Origin: Mediterranea sp. (in: CFB group bacteria)
Lineage (GTDB): Bacteria > Bacteroidota > Bacteroidia > Bacteroidales > Bacteroidaceae
DNA: 61,075 nucleotides
NCBI GenBank assembly: GCA_031261785.1
Contig: JAISIZ010000105.1
Coordinates: forward strand, 1-61,075
Reading direction: 5' to 3'
In this document: positions 1 through 8,198 of the stretch, one piece after another
Position numbering within the stretch: the first letter of the stretch is position 1
Layout of the letters: each line of letters begins with the position of its first letter
Made by a program: the position numbers and the translations under genes
The notes under the pieces: generated by a model
Seen by the model: the letters and a program-made list of their open reading frames with translations, nothing else
What the model was told of the DNA's origin: nothing
Databases searched by the model: none

Positions 1-354
1 AGCGGCATCGAGGGCGAGCGCAACATACAGGGTTTCTTCACCGCCTACCTCAGCGTGGCGGCCTACTACCTGCTCGCCCCGGAGCTGGAGCTGGACCACG
101 GCTTCTGCGACATGTTCCTGATGCCCGACCGCGGACGCTATCCCGAGGTGGCGCACAGCTACATACTCGAGCTGAAGTACCTGCCGCGCGAACGGACTGA
201 CGAGCAAGCCACCCGCCAATGGGACGAGGCCGTGGCGCAAATACACCGCTACGCCGAGGCGCCCCGCGTGCGCCAGCTCTGCCAAGGCACGACACTGCAC
301 CGCATAGTGATGCAGTTCCGCGGCTGGGAGCTGGAGCGGATGGAAGAGGTATAG
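1..354 (+). CDS. PDDEXK_9-type ATPase/nuclease family protein, C-terminal end (partial)
   Basis: The reading frame is open from base 1, so the gene begins outside the window. The visible 117 residues match the C-terminal PD-(D/E)XK-like domain of the large Bacteroidetes family that joins an AAA ATPase to a DUF1703/PDDEXK_9 domain. Seen directly: an ERNIQGFFTAYLS-type segment, an Asp in the GFCDMFL stretch, and a following ELKY (ExK) motif, which are the usual metal-binding positions of this nuclease fold. Such genes occur in many near-identical copies in Porphyromonas and Tannerella genomes and their role is not established. No link to the hut genes downstream is apparent. Confidence 0.75.
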   Translation, partial: SGIEGERNIQGFFTAYLSVAAYYLLAPELELDHGFCDMFLMPDRGRYPEVAHSYILELKYLPRERTDEQATRQWDEAVAQIHRYAEAPRVRQLCQGTTLHRIVMQFRGWELERMEEV

Positions 355-445
355 GCGAACATGGACAGGTGCGTGTCTTCTCGAGGCAATGTCGCACGAG
401 ACGACCTTTCTTTTTATAAAAATGCGATAAAAATACGCCTCTCTC

Positions 446-476
446 TTGCTTTATTCCAATTAAAGCTCTACTTTAG
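446..476 (+). promoter_or_regulatory. Putative promoter of the hut operon
   Basis: TTG at 446-448, a 20-nt spacer and TACTTTAG at 469-476 match the Bacteroidetes sigma consensus (TTG...TAnnTTTG) with one mismatch. It lies about 40 nt before the hutU start. The 160-bp gap after the preceding gene holds nothing else that I recognise. Confidence 0.6.
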
Positions 477-514
477 ACGCCGATTTTAGCGTACCTTAAT
501 GTACCGACCCATAC

Positions 515-2503
515 ATGAAAATACAACTATCTAACCAATTACCCCCTTATCCCGACTTCGTGGCGGGCATAAGGCGAGCGCCGGATAGAGGCTATACCTT
601 GCCCCCCGCACAAACGGCCACCGCGCTGAAGAACGCGTTGCGCTACATCCCTCACGAGCTGCACGAACAGCTCGCCCCCGAATTCATGGAAGAACTGCGT
701 ACCCGCGGACGGATATACGGATATCGCTACCGTCCGGCTGGAGACCTTAGCGCCAAACCCATCGGCGAGTACCAAGGAAACTGCCTCGAGGGACAAGCCT
801 TCCAGGTGATGATTGACAATAACCTCTGTTTCGACATCGCCCTCTATCCCTACGAACTGGTGACATACGGCGAGACCGGACAGGTGTGCCAAAACTGGAT
901 GCAATACCAGCTCATCAAACAATACCTCGAGCAACTGACCCGCGAACAGACGCTCGTGGTGGAATCGGGACATCCGCTGGGATTGTTCCGCTCCAGACCC
1001 GACGCGCCACGAGTCATCATCACCAACTCCATGATGGTGGGCATGTTCGACAATCCCGCCGACTGGCACACCGCCGCGCAAATGGGTGTGGCCAACTACG
1101 GGCAGATGACTGCCGGAGGATGGATGTACATCGGCCCGCAAGGCATCGTGCACGGCACCTTCAACACCCTACTCAACGCCGGACGGAAGAAGCTCGGCAT
1201 ACCGCGCGACGGCGACCTGCGCGGACGGCTTTTCGTCTCCTCAGGGCTGGGCGGCATGAGTGGCGCGCAGCCCAAGGCCGCCGTGATGGCTGGAGCTGCC
1301 TGCGTCATCGCGGAAGTCGACGCTTCGCGCATCCGTACCCGCCATACGCAAGGGTGGGTGCAACGGGTGACAGAGAGGCCCGGCGAAGCCTTCGCCCTGG
1401 CTGCCGAAGCCATGCGAAGCGCCGAACCTCTGTCGGTGGCCTACCACGGCAACGTGGTGGATCTGCTGGAGTACGCCGCCGAGCAAGACATATATATCGA
1501 CTTGCTGAGCGACCAGACTTCTTGTCACGCCGTGTACGAGGGTGGATACTGTCCCGCGGGAATGGACTTCGAAGAGCGCACCGACATGCTGGCGCGCCAC
1601 CGTGAGGAGTTCCGCCAACGGGTAGACGACTCGCTGCGGCGGCACTATCGGGTCGTCAAGAGGCTGGTCGACCGGGGGAGCTACTTCTTCGACTACGGCA
1701 ACTCTTTTCTGAAAGCCATCTACGACGCGGGCGTGACGGAGATTTCCAAGAACGGCATGGACGAGAAAGACGGATTCGTCTGGCCATCGTACGTCGAGGA
1801 CATCATGGGACCCGAGCTGTTCGACTACGGATATGGCCCCTTCCGCTGGGTCTGCCTGAGCGGACGGCACGAAGATCTCGTCAAGACCGACCGGGCCGCC
1901 ATGGCCTGCATCGACACCACGCGCAGGGGACAAGACCTGGACAATTACAACTGGATACGCGACGCCGAGAAGAACAACCTCGTGGTAGGAACCCAGGCCC
2001 GCATCCTCTACCAAGACGCCGAGGGACGGTTAGACATCGCCCTGCGCTTCAACCGCATGGTGCGCTACGGCGAGGTGGGACCCATCATGCTGGGGCGCGA
2101 CCACCACGACGTGAGTGGCACCGATTCGCCTTTCCGAGAGACCTCCAACATATACGACGGCAGCAACGTCATGGCCGACATGGCCGTGCAGTGCTTCGCC
2201 GGCAACGCCGCGCGGGGGATGAGCCTCGTGGCTCTCCACAACGGTGGGGGAGTGGGCATAGGCAAGGCTATCAACGGCGGCTTTGGCATGTTGCTCGACG
2301 GCAGCGAAAGGGTGGACGACATCTTGCGCTCGGCCATGCTTTGGGACGTGATGGGAGGCGTGGCCCGACGCTCGTGGGCACGCAACGCCAACGCCATGAG
2401 CACTTCCGAGGCTTTCAACGCGAAGTACGACGGGGCGTATAGCATCACCATGCCTTACCTGGCCGACGAGGAACTGATAGAACGAACCATCAAGCGTATA
2501 TAA
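515..2503 (+). CDS. hutU: Urocanate hydratase
   Basis: Cytosolic urocanase converts urocanate to 4-imidazolone-5-propionate with tightly bound NAD+, the second step of histidine degradation. The 662-aa product has the length of the Bacteroidetes/long form of the enzyme and carries family-typical segments such as GGWMYIGPQGIVHGT, the glycine-rich LFVSSGLGGMSGAQ stretch and the C-terminal HNGGGVGIGKAING region. It is the first gene of a five-gene + strand operon; a promoter lies 40 nt upstream and ftcD follows after 30 nt. The N-terminal MKIQLSNQLPPYP start agrees with the family. Identity is inferred from motifs and from the unmistakable operon context. Confidence 0.95.
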   Translation: MKIQLSNQLPPYPDFVAGIRRAPDRGYTLPPAQTATALKNALRYIPHELHEQLAPEFMEELRTRGRIYGYRYRPAGDLSAKPIGEYQGNCLEGQAFQVMIDNNLCFDIALYPYELVTYGETGQVCQNWMQYQLIKQYLEQLTREQTLVVESGHPLGLFRSRPDAPRVIITNSMMVGMFDNPADWHTAAQMGVANYGQMTAGGWMYIGPQGIVHGTFNTLLNAGRKKLGIPRDGDLRGRLFVSSGLGGMSGAQPKAAVMAGAACVIAEVDASRIRTRHTQGWVQRVTERPGEAFALAAEAMRSAEPLSVAYHGNVVDLLEYAAEQDIYIDLLSDQTSCHAVYEGGYCPAGMDFEERTDMLARHREEFRQRVDDSLRRHYRVVKRLVDRGSYFFDYGNSFLKAIYDAGVTEISKNGMDEKDGFVWPSYVEDIMGPELFDYGYGPFRWVCLSGRHEDLVKTDRAAMACIDTTRRGQDLDNYNWIRDAEKNNLVVGTQARILYQDAEGRLDIALRFNRMVRYGEVGPIMLGRDHHDVSGTDSPFRETSNIYDGSNVMADMAVQCFAGNAARGMSLVALHNGGGVGIGKAINGGFGMLLDGSERVDDILRSAMLWDVMGGVARRSWARNANAMSTSEAFNAKYDGAYSITMPYLADEELIERTIKRI

Positions 2504-2533
2504 TAGAATAAGGTATATATATTAAGATAACGT

Positions 2534-3439
2534 ATGAGCACCTGGAACAAAATCATGGAATGCGTACCCAACTTCAGCGAGGGACGCGACTTGGCGAAGG
2601 TGGAACGCATCGTGGACGCCTTCCGTGGCAAGGAGGGCGTGAAACTGCTGGACTACTGCAGCGACAAAGACCATAACCGATCGGTGGTAACCGTCGTCGG
2701 AGAGCCGGAAGCGCTGGGAGCCGCCGTGCTGGAAGCCATCGGAAGAGCCGTGGAACTGATAGACCTGAACAGGCATACGGGCCAACATCCCCGTATGGGA
2801 GCGGTGGACGTGGTGCCCTTCATCCCGATAAGAGGATGCGGGATGGACGAAGCCATCGAGCTATCGAGAACGATGGGCGGGGAAGTCGCCTCGCGCTACG
2901 CCTTGCCGGTGTTCCTGTACGAGAAATCGGCAACCTCGGCCGCACGCGAGAATCTTGCCCACATCCGCAAGGGGGAATTCGAGGGAATGGAGGAGAAAAT
3001 CAGGCTGCCCGAGTGGAAGCCCGACTTCGGGGAAGCCCGCCGGCATCCAACCGCCGGAGTGGTAGCCATCGGGGCGCGTATGCCGCTGGTGGCCTACAAC
3101 GTCAATCTCGGCACCGACGCGCTGGCCGTGGCCGACAGCATCGCCAAGAAGATTCGTTTCATAGGCGGCGGGCTGCGTTACTGCAAGGCGATGGGCGTGG
3201 AACTGAAGGAGAGGGGCATCGTGCAGGTGTCCATCAACATGACCGACTATACACATACCGCCCTCTACCAAGCCTTCGAGATGGTGAGGATGGAGGCTCG
3301 ACGATACGGCGTGCCCGTGGTGGGGAGCGAGATCGTGGGACTGGTTCCCATGGAGGCGCTCACCGATACTGCCGCCTATTACCTGGGGCTGGAGGACTTC
3401 TCGTTGCGGCAGGTGCTGGAGGCGAAGATGATGGAGTGA
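2534..3439 (+). CDS. ftcD: Glutamate formiminotransferase
   Basis: Transfers the formimino group of formiminoglutamate to tetrahydrofolate, giving glutamate and 5-formimino-THF. The 301-aa protein begins with ECVPNFSEGRD, the hallmark of the formiminotransferase N-domain, followed by DHNRSVVT and QHPRMGAVDVVPF. It contains only the two transferase subdomains; the cyclodeaminase activity fused to this enzyme in vertebrates is a separate gene here (fchA, two genes on). It lies between hutU and hutI with short gaps, consistent with co-transcription. The start chosen, MSTWNKIMECVPNFS, is the first Met of the frame. Confidence 0.95.
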   Translation: MSTWNKIMECVPNFSEGRDLAKVERIVDAFRGKEGVKLLDYCSDKDHNRSVVTVVGEPEALGAAVLEAIGRAVELIDLNRHTGQHPRMGAVDVVPFIPIRGCGMDEAIELSRTMGGEVASRYALPVFLYEKSATSAARENLAHIRKGEFEGMEEKIRLPEWKPDFGEARRHPTAGVVAIGARMPLVAYNVNLGTDALAVADSIAKKIRFIGGGLRYCKAMGVELKERGIVQVSINMTDYTHTALYQAFEMVRMEARRYGVPVVGSEIVGLVPMEALTDTAAYYLGLEDFSLRQVLEAKMME

Positions 3440-3463
3440 CGACAAGAGGAGTACCGGAAGCTT

Positions 3464-4744
3464 ATGGAACAAGGAAAATTACTCATCAAGCACGCGTCGG
3501 AGCTGGTCACCTGCTCGGGCTTCGCCGCCAAGCGAGGCGAGGCGATGGCCGATATCGGCGTGCTGGCCGACGGGGCCGTGGCCTGCTCCGACGGCATCAT
3601 CACCCACGTGGGTACCACGGCGGAGGTAATGGCGCAAGTGGATGAGGCCGACTACCGCGTCGTCGACGCACGGGGAAAAGCGTTGCTGCCCGGATTCGTG
3701 GACAGCCACACCCATCTCGTCTTCGGCGGATACCGGGAGGAGGAGTTTGCCTGGAGACTGCGAGGCGACAGTTATATGTCCATCATGGAACGCGGCGGAG
3801 GCATCGTCAGCACCATGACGGCCACCCGCGACGCCACTCCCGAGGAGCTGCTGGAGACTGCCGCCGAGAGGGTACGGACATTCCTCGAGATGGGCGTCAC
3901 CACCGTCGAAGCCAAGAGCGGCTACGGGCTGGACCTGACGACGGAGCTGAAGCAGCTCCGCGTGATGAGGCGGCTCGACGCGACGACAGCGGCGGAGATC
4001 GTGCCCACCTTCCTCGGCGCGCACGCCGTGCCACCCGAATACAAAGGGCGGGCTGACCACTACATCGACTACGTCATCAAGGAGGTGCTGCCCGAGGTGA
4101 AGCGTGAAGAGCTGGCCCTGTGCTGCGACGTGTTCTGCGAAAAGGGTGTGTTCTCCGTGGCACAGAGCGAACGGTTGCTGATGGCGGCGCGCGACCTCGG
4201 CATGAGCCTCAAGCTGCATGCCGACGAGATGGCCGACACGGGTGGGGCGGCCCTCGCCGCACGGCTCGGCACGCTAAGCGCCGACCACCTGCTGCACGTG
4301 TCCGGCGATGGCATACGCCACCTGGCCGGGAGCCGTACGGTAGCCACCTTGCTGCCGCTCACCGCCTTCTCGCTCCGCGAACCGTACGCCCGCGGAAGGG
4401 AGATGATCGACGCGGGTTGCGCCGTGGCCCTGGCCACCGACCTGAACCCGGGAAGCTGTTTCTCCAACTCCATCCCCATGCTCTTCGCCTTGGCATGCAT
4501 CTACATGGGCCTATCGCCCGAGGAGGCCGTAACGGCACTCACGCTGAACGGGGCGGCGGCGGTGGGACGTGCCGACCGCATAGGAAGCATCGACGTGGGG
4601 AAGCAAGCCGACATGGCGCTGCTCCGATTTTCCTCGTATCGCTTCCTGCCCTATCACGTGGGCATCAACATCGTGGACAAGACCATCAAGCGGGGAATCG
4701 TGGTGGCGGATCATGCCACTAATCCTCGTATTTACCAATCTTAA
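3464..4744 (+). CDS. hutI: Imidazolonepropionase
   Basis: Metal-dependent amidohydrolase that opens imidazolone propionate to N-formimino-L-glutamate. Visible: the metal-binding GFVDSHTHLVFGG motif near residue 77-89, EAKSGYGLDL, a second metal-site segment KLHADEMADTGG, and ATDLNPGSC containing the conserved Asp. Length 426 aa is normal. It starts 25 nt after ftcD and is followed 13 nt later by fchA. The product feeds directly to FtcD, encoded just upstream. Confidence 0.95.
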   Translation: MEQGKLLIKHASELVTCSGFAAKRGEAMADIGVLADGAVACSDGIITHVGTTAEVMAQVDEADYRVVDARGKALLPGFVDSHTHLVFGGYREEEFAWRLRGDSYMSIMERGGGIVSTMTATRDATPEELLETAAERVRTFLEMGVTTVEAKSGYGLDLTTELKQLRVMRRLDATTAAEIVPTFLGAHAVPPEYKGRADHYIDYVIKEVLPEVKREELALCCDVFCEKGVFSVAQSERLLMAARDLGMSLKLHADEMADTGGAALAARLGTLSADHLLHVSGDGIRHLAGSRTVATLLPLTAFSLREPYARGREMIDAGCAVALATDLNPGSCFSNSIPMLFALACIYMGLSPEEAVTALTLNGAAAVGRADRIGSIDVGKQADMALLRFSSYRFLPYHVGINIVDKTIKRGIVVADHATNPRIYQS

Positions 4745-4756
4745 AAAAGAAAGTAT

Positions 4757-5380
4757 ATGTTAGCGGATTTGACAGTTAAGGATTTTCTCGCCAAGACGGC
4801 CGGCAACGAACCGGTACCCGGCGGAGGAAGCGTTTCAGCACTCAACGGGGCCGTGGCCGCGGCGCTCGGACAGATGGTGGCCAACCTCACCATCAGTAGG
4901 AAGAAGTACGCCGACGTGGAGGAGGAGATGCGCGGCATCGCCTCGACGCTCGAACAGGCGCGCGACAGACTGACCCGTCTGATCGACAAGGACAGCGACG
5001 CCTACAACGAGGTGTTCGAAGCCTACAAGCTCCCCAAAGAGACGGACGAACAGAAGGCGGCACGCGCCGGCGTGATACAGGAAGCCACCAAAAGGGCGGC
5101 ATTGGTGCCCCTGGAGGTGGCCGAAGTGGTGGCAGGCATAATGCCATCTATCGAGCAAGTGGAGCTGAAGGGAAACCAGAACGCCGTGACCGACGCCGGA
5201 GTGGCGATGATGACCGCACGGACGGCTGTGCTGGGCGCGTTGCTCAATGTGCGCGTCAACCTGTCGGGCATCGACGATGCGGCATTCGTGGAGAATCTTG
5301 AGGTCAGAATCGAAGAGCTGGCCCGCAAAGTCATCGACCTCGAAGAGAAAGTGATAACCGAAATAAACAATAAGCTATGA
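4757..5380 (+). CDS. fchA: Formimidoyltetrahydrofolate cyclodeaminase
   Basis: Converts 5-formimino-THF to 5,10-methenyl-THF and ammonia, recovering the one-carbon unit made by FtcD. The 207-aa protein is a stand-alone FTCD_C domain: the N-terminal GNEPVPGGGSVSALNGA loop is the folate-binding signature, followed by mostly helical sequence. The stop codon overlaps the hutH start (ATGA), indicating translational coupling. In some other organisms this domain is fused to FtcD; here it is separate. Confidence 0.92.
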   Translation: MLADLTVKDFLAKTAGNEPVPGGGSVSALNGAVAAALGQMVANLTISRKKYADVEEEMRGIASTLEQARDRLTRLIDKDSDAYNEVFEAYKLPKETDEQKAARAGVIQEATKRAALVPLEVAEVVAGIMPSIEQVELKGNQNAVTDAGVAMMTARTAVLGALLNVRVNLSGIDDAAFVENLEVRIEELARKVIDLEEKVITEINNKL

Positions 5381-6885
5381 GCCACAACGTGTACTACGTG
5401 GGTTCGAGGGAACTCACCTTCGAGAGCATCGAACGGATACTCACGGAGAACATGCGCTTGGAACTGGCGCCCGAAGTGGTGGCGCGCATCCAACGATGCC
5501 GTGACTACCTCGACCTGAAGATCGAGCAGCAGGAAGGTCCGCTGTATGGTATCACCACGGGCTTCGGCTCGTTGTGCAACAAGAACATCTCTCCCGACGA
5601 GCTGAACACCTTGCAGGAAAATCTCGTAAAGAGCCACGCCTGTAGCGTGGGCGCCGAGGTGGATCCCGTCATCGTGAGGCTGATGATGTTGCTCAAGGCG
5701 CACGCCCTCTCGTTGGGACACAGCGGCGTGCAGGTCATCACCGTGCAACGCATTCTCGACTTCTTCAACAACGACATCCTGCCCATCGTGTACGACCGCG
5801 GATCGCTGGGCGCATCGGGCGACCTGGCTCCACTGGCCAATCTCTTCCTGCCGCTCATCGGCGTGGGTGACGTGTACTACAAGGGGCGGAAGCGCGATGC
5901 CATAAGCGTGCTCGACGAGTATGCCTGGAAACCTGTGAAGCTGCGAAGCAAGGAGGGGCTGGCGCTGCTCAACGGCACCCAGTTCATGGGCGCCAACGGC
6001 GTGTTCGCCCTGCTGAAGGCCCAGCGTGTGTCGCAACGGGCCGACATGATCGCCGCCATCTCGCTCGAAGCTTTCGACGGGCTGATCGATCCATTCATGG
6101 ACTGCCTGCAACGGATTCGACCGCACCAGGGGCAGATAGAGACGGCCGAAAACTTTCGCACGCTGCTCGAGGGCAGCGAGCTGATCGTCCGCCCGAAGGG
6201 CCACATACAGGATCCATACTCGTTTCGTTGCGTCCCGCAGGTGCACGGAGCCACCAAGGATGCCATACGATACGTATCGGGCGTGTTGCTCACCGAGATC
6301 AACTCCGTGACCGACAACCCCACCATATTCCCCGACGAGGATCGCATCATCTCCGGCGGCAATTTCCACGGGCAGCCGCTGGCCATCTCGTTCGACTTCC
6401 TCGGCATCGCCTTGGCCGAGCTGGGCAACATCTCCGAGCGGCGGGTGGCGCAACTCATCATGGGACTGCGCGGACTGCCCGAGTTCCTGGTGGCCAGCCC
6501 CGGGCTGAACTCCGGTTTCATGATTCCCCAGTACGCCGCCGCCAGCATGGTGAGCCAGAACAAGATGTACTGCTACCCGGCCAGCAGCGATTCCATCGTC
6601 TCGAGCAACGGGCAGGAGGATCACGTCAGCATGGGGGCCAACGCGGCCACTAAGCTTTTCAAGATATTAGATAACCTGGACCACATACTGGCCATCGAGC
6701 TGATGAATGGGGCGCAAGGGCTGGAGTTCAGGCGTCCGGCACGTACCTCGCCTGTGCTCGAGAAGTTCCTGAAAGAATACAGAAAGGAAGTGCCGTTCAT
6801 CAAGGACGATATCGTGATGTATCCCGAGATACATCGCACGGTGGCTTTCTTAAGGCGACATGCGATACCGGGAGGGCTTCGCTGA
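5377..6885 (+). CDS. hutH: Histidine ammonia-lyase
   Basis: Catalyses the first step, histidine to urocanate plus ammonia. The Ala-Ser-Gly triad that cyclises to the MIO cofactor is present in GSLGASGDLAPLANL (about residue 147). Other family segments: YGITTGFGSL near residue 57, and QEDHVSMG near the C-terminal third. Length 502 aa is normal. The start ATG overlaps the fchA stop by 4 nt. It is the last gene of the operon although it acts first in the pathway. A T-rich stretch follows at 6889-6908. Confidence 0.96.
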   Translation: MSHNVYYVGSRELTFESIERILTENMRLELAPEVVARIQRCRDYLDLKIEQQEGPLYGITTGFGSLCNKNISPDELNTLQENLVKSHACSVGAEVDPVIVRLMMLLKAHALSLGHSGVQVITVQRILDFFNNDILPIVYDRGSLGASGDLAPLANLFLPLIGVGDVYYKGRKRDAISVLDEYAWKPVKLRSKEGLALLNGTQFMGANGVFALLKAQRVSQRADMIAAISLEAFDGLIDPFMDCLQRIRPHQGQIETAENFRTLLEGSELIVRPKGHIQDPYSFRCVPQVHGATKDAIRYVSGVLLTEINSVTDNPTIFPDEDRIISGGNFHGQPLAISFDFLGIALAELGNISERRVAQLIMGLRGLPEFLVASPGLNSGFMIPQYAAASMVSQNKMYCYPASSDSIVSSNGQEDHVSMGANAATKLFKILDNLDHILAIELMNGAQGLEFRRPARTSPVLEKFLKEYRKEVPFIKDDIVMYPEIHRTVAFLRRHAIPGGLR

Positions 6886-6989
6886 TTACTTTTTTCCCCT
6901 TTTTTTAGGTCAAATAGGATGCGGAATAAAATAAATGCCTATATTTGCTTACTTTTTGATAAAGCAATCCGAATTTAGTAAACTGTTAT

Positions 6990-7454
6990 ATGGAAAAGAT
7001 TGACAACCTCGACCGGCAGATTCTGGAAATCATCTCCCAGAACGCACGCATCCCATTCAAAGACGTGGCCGCCGAGTGCGGAGTGTCTCGCGCGGCTATT
7101 CACCAACGTGTGCAGCGGCTTATCGACTTGGGAGTTATCATTGGTTCGGGCTATCACGTGAACCCTAAGTCGCTGGGCTATCGCACCTGCACATACGTGG
7201 GTATCAAGCTCGAGAAAGGCTCTATGTACAAGGCCGTGGTGGCCGAGTTGGAGAAGATTCCCGAGATCGTGGAGTGCCACTTCACTACTGGTCCCTACAC
7301 CATGCTGACCAAGCTGTACGCACGCGACAACGAGCACCTGATGGACCTATTGAACAACAGGATGCAGGAGATTCCCGGCGTGGTGGCCACCGAAACGCTC
7401 ATCTCGCTGGAGCAGAGCATCAAGAAGGAGATTCCCATACGTGTAGAAAAGTAA
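6990..7454 (+). CDS. Lrp/AsnC family transcriptional regulator
   Basis: The 154-aa protein has an N-terminal winged helix-turn-helix (residues 1-60, LDRQILEIISQNARIPFKDVAAE followed by VSRAAIHQRVQRL) and a C-terminal RAM/AsnC_trans_reg effector domain (residues 70-150) with a CHFTTGPYTMLTKL-type segment. Such proteins form octamers and sense amino acids. Its position directly after hutH suggests, but does not prove, that it senses histidine or a related amino acid and controls hut. A TATATTTG -7 box lies at 6940-6947; I see no good -33 element, which would suit an activator-dependent promoter. DUF4491 follows after 4 nt. Confidence 0.9.
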   Translation: MEKIDNLDRQILEIISQNARIPFKDVAAECGVSRAAIHQRVQRLIDLGVIIGSGYHVNPKSLGYRTCTYVGIKLEKGSMYKAVVAELEKIPEIVECHFTTGPYTMLTKLYARDNEHLMDLLNNRMQEIPGVVATETLISLEQSIKKEIPIRVEK

Positions 7455-7458
7455 GTAG

Positions 7459-7770
7459 ATGGAATTTCTCACGACGTATCATTTGGCCGGCCTGTTTATC
7501 GGCATCTGTACGTTCCTCATCATCGGCCTCTTCCATCCCGTGGTGGTGAAGGCCGAGTACTATTGGGGTACGCGATGCTGGTGGATTTTCCTGCTCCTGG
7601 GCATAGCCGGAGTAGTAGGCTCGTTCAGCGTGGACAACATCGTGTTGGCCTCGCTGCTTGGTGTGTTCGCCTTCTCCTCGTTTTGGACCATCAAGGAGGT
7701 GTTCGAGCAAGAGGAGCGGGTGAAAAAGGGATGGTTCCCGAAGAATCCCAAACGTAAATACAAGTTCTGA
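7459..7770 (+). CDS. DUF4491 family membrane protein
   Basis: A 103-aa protein with three hydrophobic segments (about residues 8-28, 42-58 and 62-80) and a basic C-terminus ending NPKRKYKF, matching the DUF4491 family of small inner-membrane proteins common in Bacteroidales. Function unknown. It follows the Lrp-type gene by 4 nt and is probably co-transcribed with it. Confidence 0.8.
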   Translation: MEFLTTYHLAGLFIGICTFLIIGLFHPVVVKAEYYWGTRCWWIFLLLGIAGVVGSFSVDNIVLASLLGVFAFSSFWTIKEVFEQEERVKKGWFPKNPKRKYKF

Positions 7771-7790
7771 AGAGTTTTCCGCACCTGCCC

Positions 7791-7821
7791 TTGCGTAAGT
7801 CGATGGAATATATTACTTTTG
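7791..7821 (+). promoter_or_regulatory. Putative promoter of the CAT-anticodon tRNA
   Basis: TTG at 7791-7793, a 20-nt spacer and TACTTTTG at 7814-7821 fit the Bacteroidetes consensus exactly. It lies 27 nt before the tRNA. Confidence 0.7.
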
Positions 7822-7848
7822 TCCCCGCATCCCGAAATGGGATACACC

Positions 7849-7922
7849 GGACTTGTAGCTCAGTTGGTTAGAGCAACAGACTCATAATCTGGAGGTCCTA
7901 GGTTCAAGCCCTAGCTGGTCCA
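7849..7922 (+). tRNA. tRNA-Met (CAT anticodon), 3' half supplied by the prophage
   Basis: A complete cloverleaf: GGACTTG acceptor arm pairing with CTGGTCC, a TAGCTCAGTTGGTTAGAGC D-arm, anticodon stem-loop with loop CTCATAA (anticodon CAT) and a GGTTCAAGCCC T-arm. CCA is not encoded. CAT can be elongator Met, initiator Met or lysidine-modified Ile; the sequence alone does not settle this. The gene is the attB site of the prophage; its 3' half from 7881 is identical to a second copy at 53180-53228, so integration restores the gene. Confidence 0.92.
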
Positions 7923-7929
7923 CAAGAAA
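7881..7929. repeat. attL core (49 bp)
   Basis: Identical over 49 bp to 53180-53228. It runs from the anticodon loop through the tRNA 3' end and 7 nt beyond. Only the left copy lies in a complete tRNA. Confidence 0.95.
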
Positions 7930-7934
7930 GAAGA

Positions 7935-7975
7935 AAACGCCGTAGTAATCTGTAAAGCCGATTATTACGGCGTTT
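7935..7975 (+). terminator. Hairpin after the tRNA (phage-supplied)
   Basis: A 16-bp stem (AAACGCCGTAGTAATC with GATTATTACGGCGTTT, one wobble) starts 12 nt after the tRNA. A related hairpin with a different loop and side sequence follows attR at 53233-53271. The left copy lacks a long T-run. Confidence 0.6.
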
Positions 7976-8044
7976 CTCGCATCTATGATCCGACAAAACG
8001 TAGCTGATTCTTATCAAACGTGAATTTTAAAAAAAGTACATTTC

Positions 8045-8149
8045 GCTCACTTTTGAGCGGAAAACGGGCGAAACACTTTCCCTAAACGAACCCTGAAAAA
8101 ACAGGGTGGCCCCTATAAAAAGGGCGTTCTGCTCACTTTTGAGCGGAAA
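8045..8149. repeat. Two 19-bp direct repeats with palindromic core before the integrase
   Basis: The sequence GCTCACTTTTGAGCGGAAA occurs at 8045-8063 and 8131-8149; its core GCTCA-CTTT-TGAGC is an inverted repeat. Between them lie short hairpins. Position between attL and the integrase start suggests arm-type recombinase sites or an operator (inference). A related AAACGAATCCTT-like word occurs at 8083-8094 (imperfect), 8159-8171 and 53103-53114, that is, near both ends. The rest of the 268-bp gap holds nothing recognised. Confidence 0.5.
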
Positions 8150-8198
8150 TGTTAAGAGAAAACGAATCCTTTTTAACACTTTAATTTAAGTTTACGTT

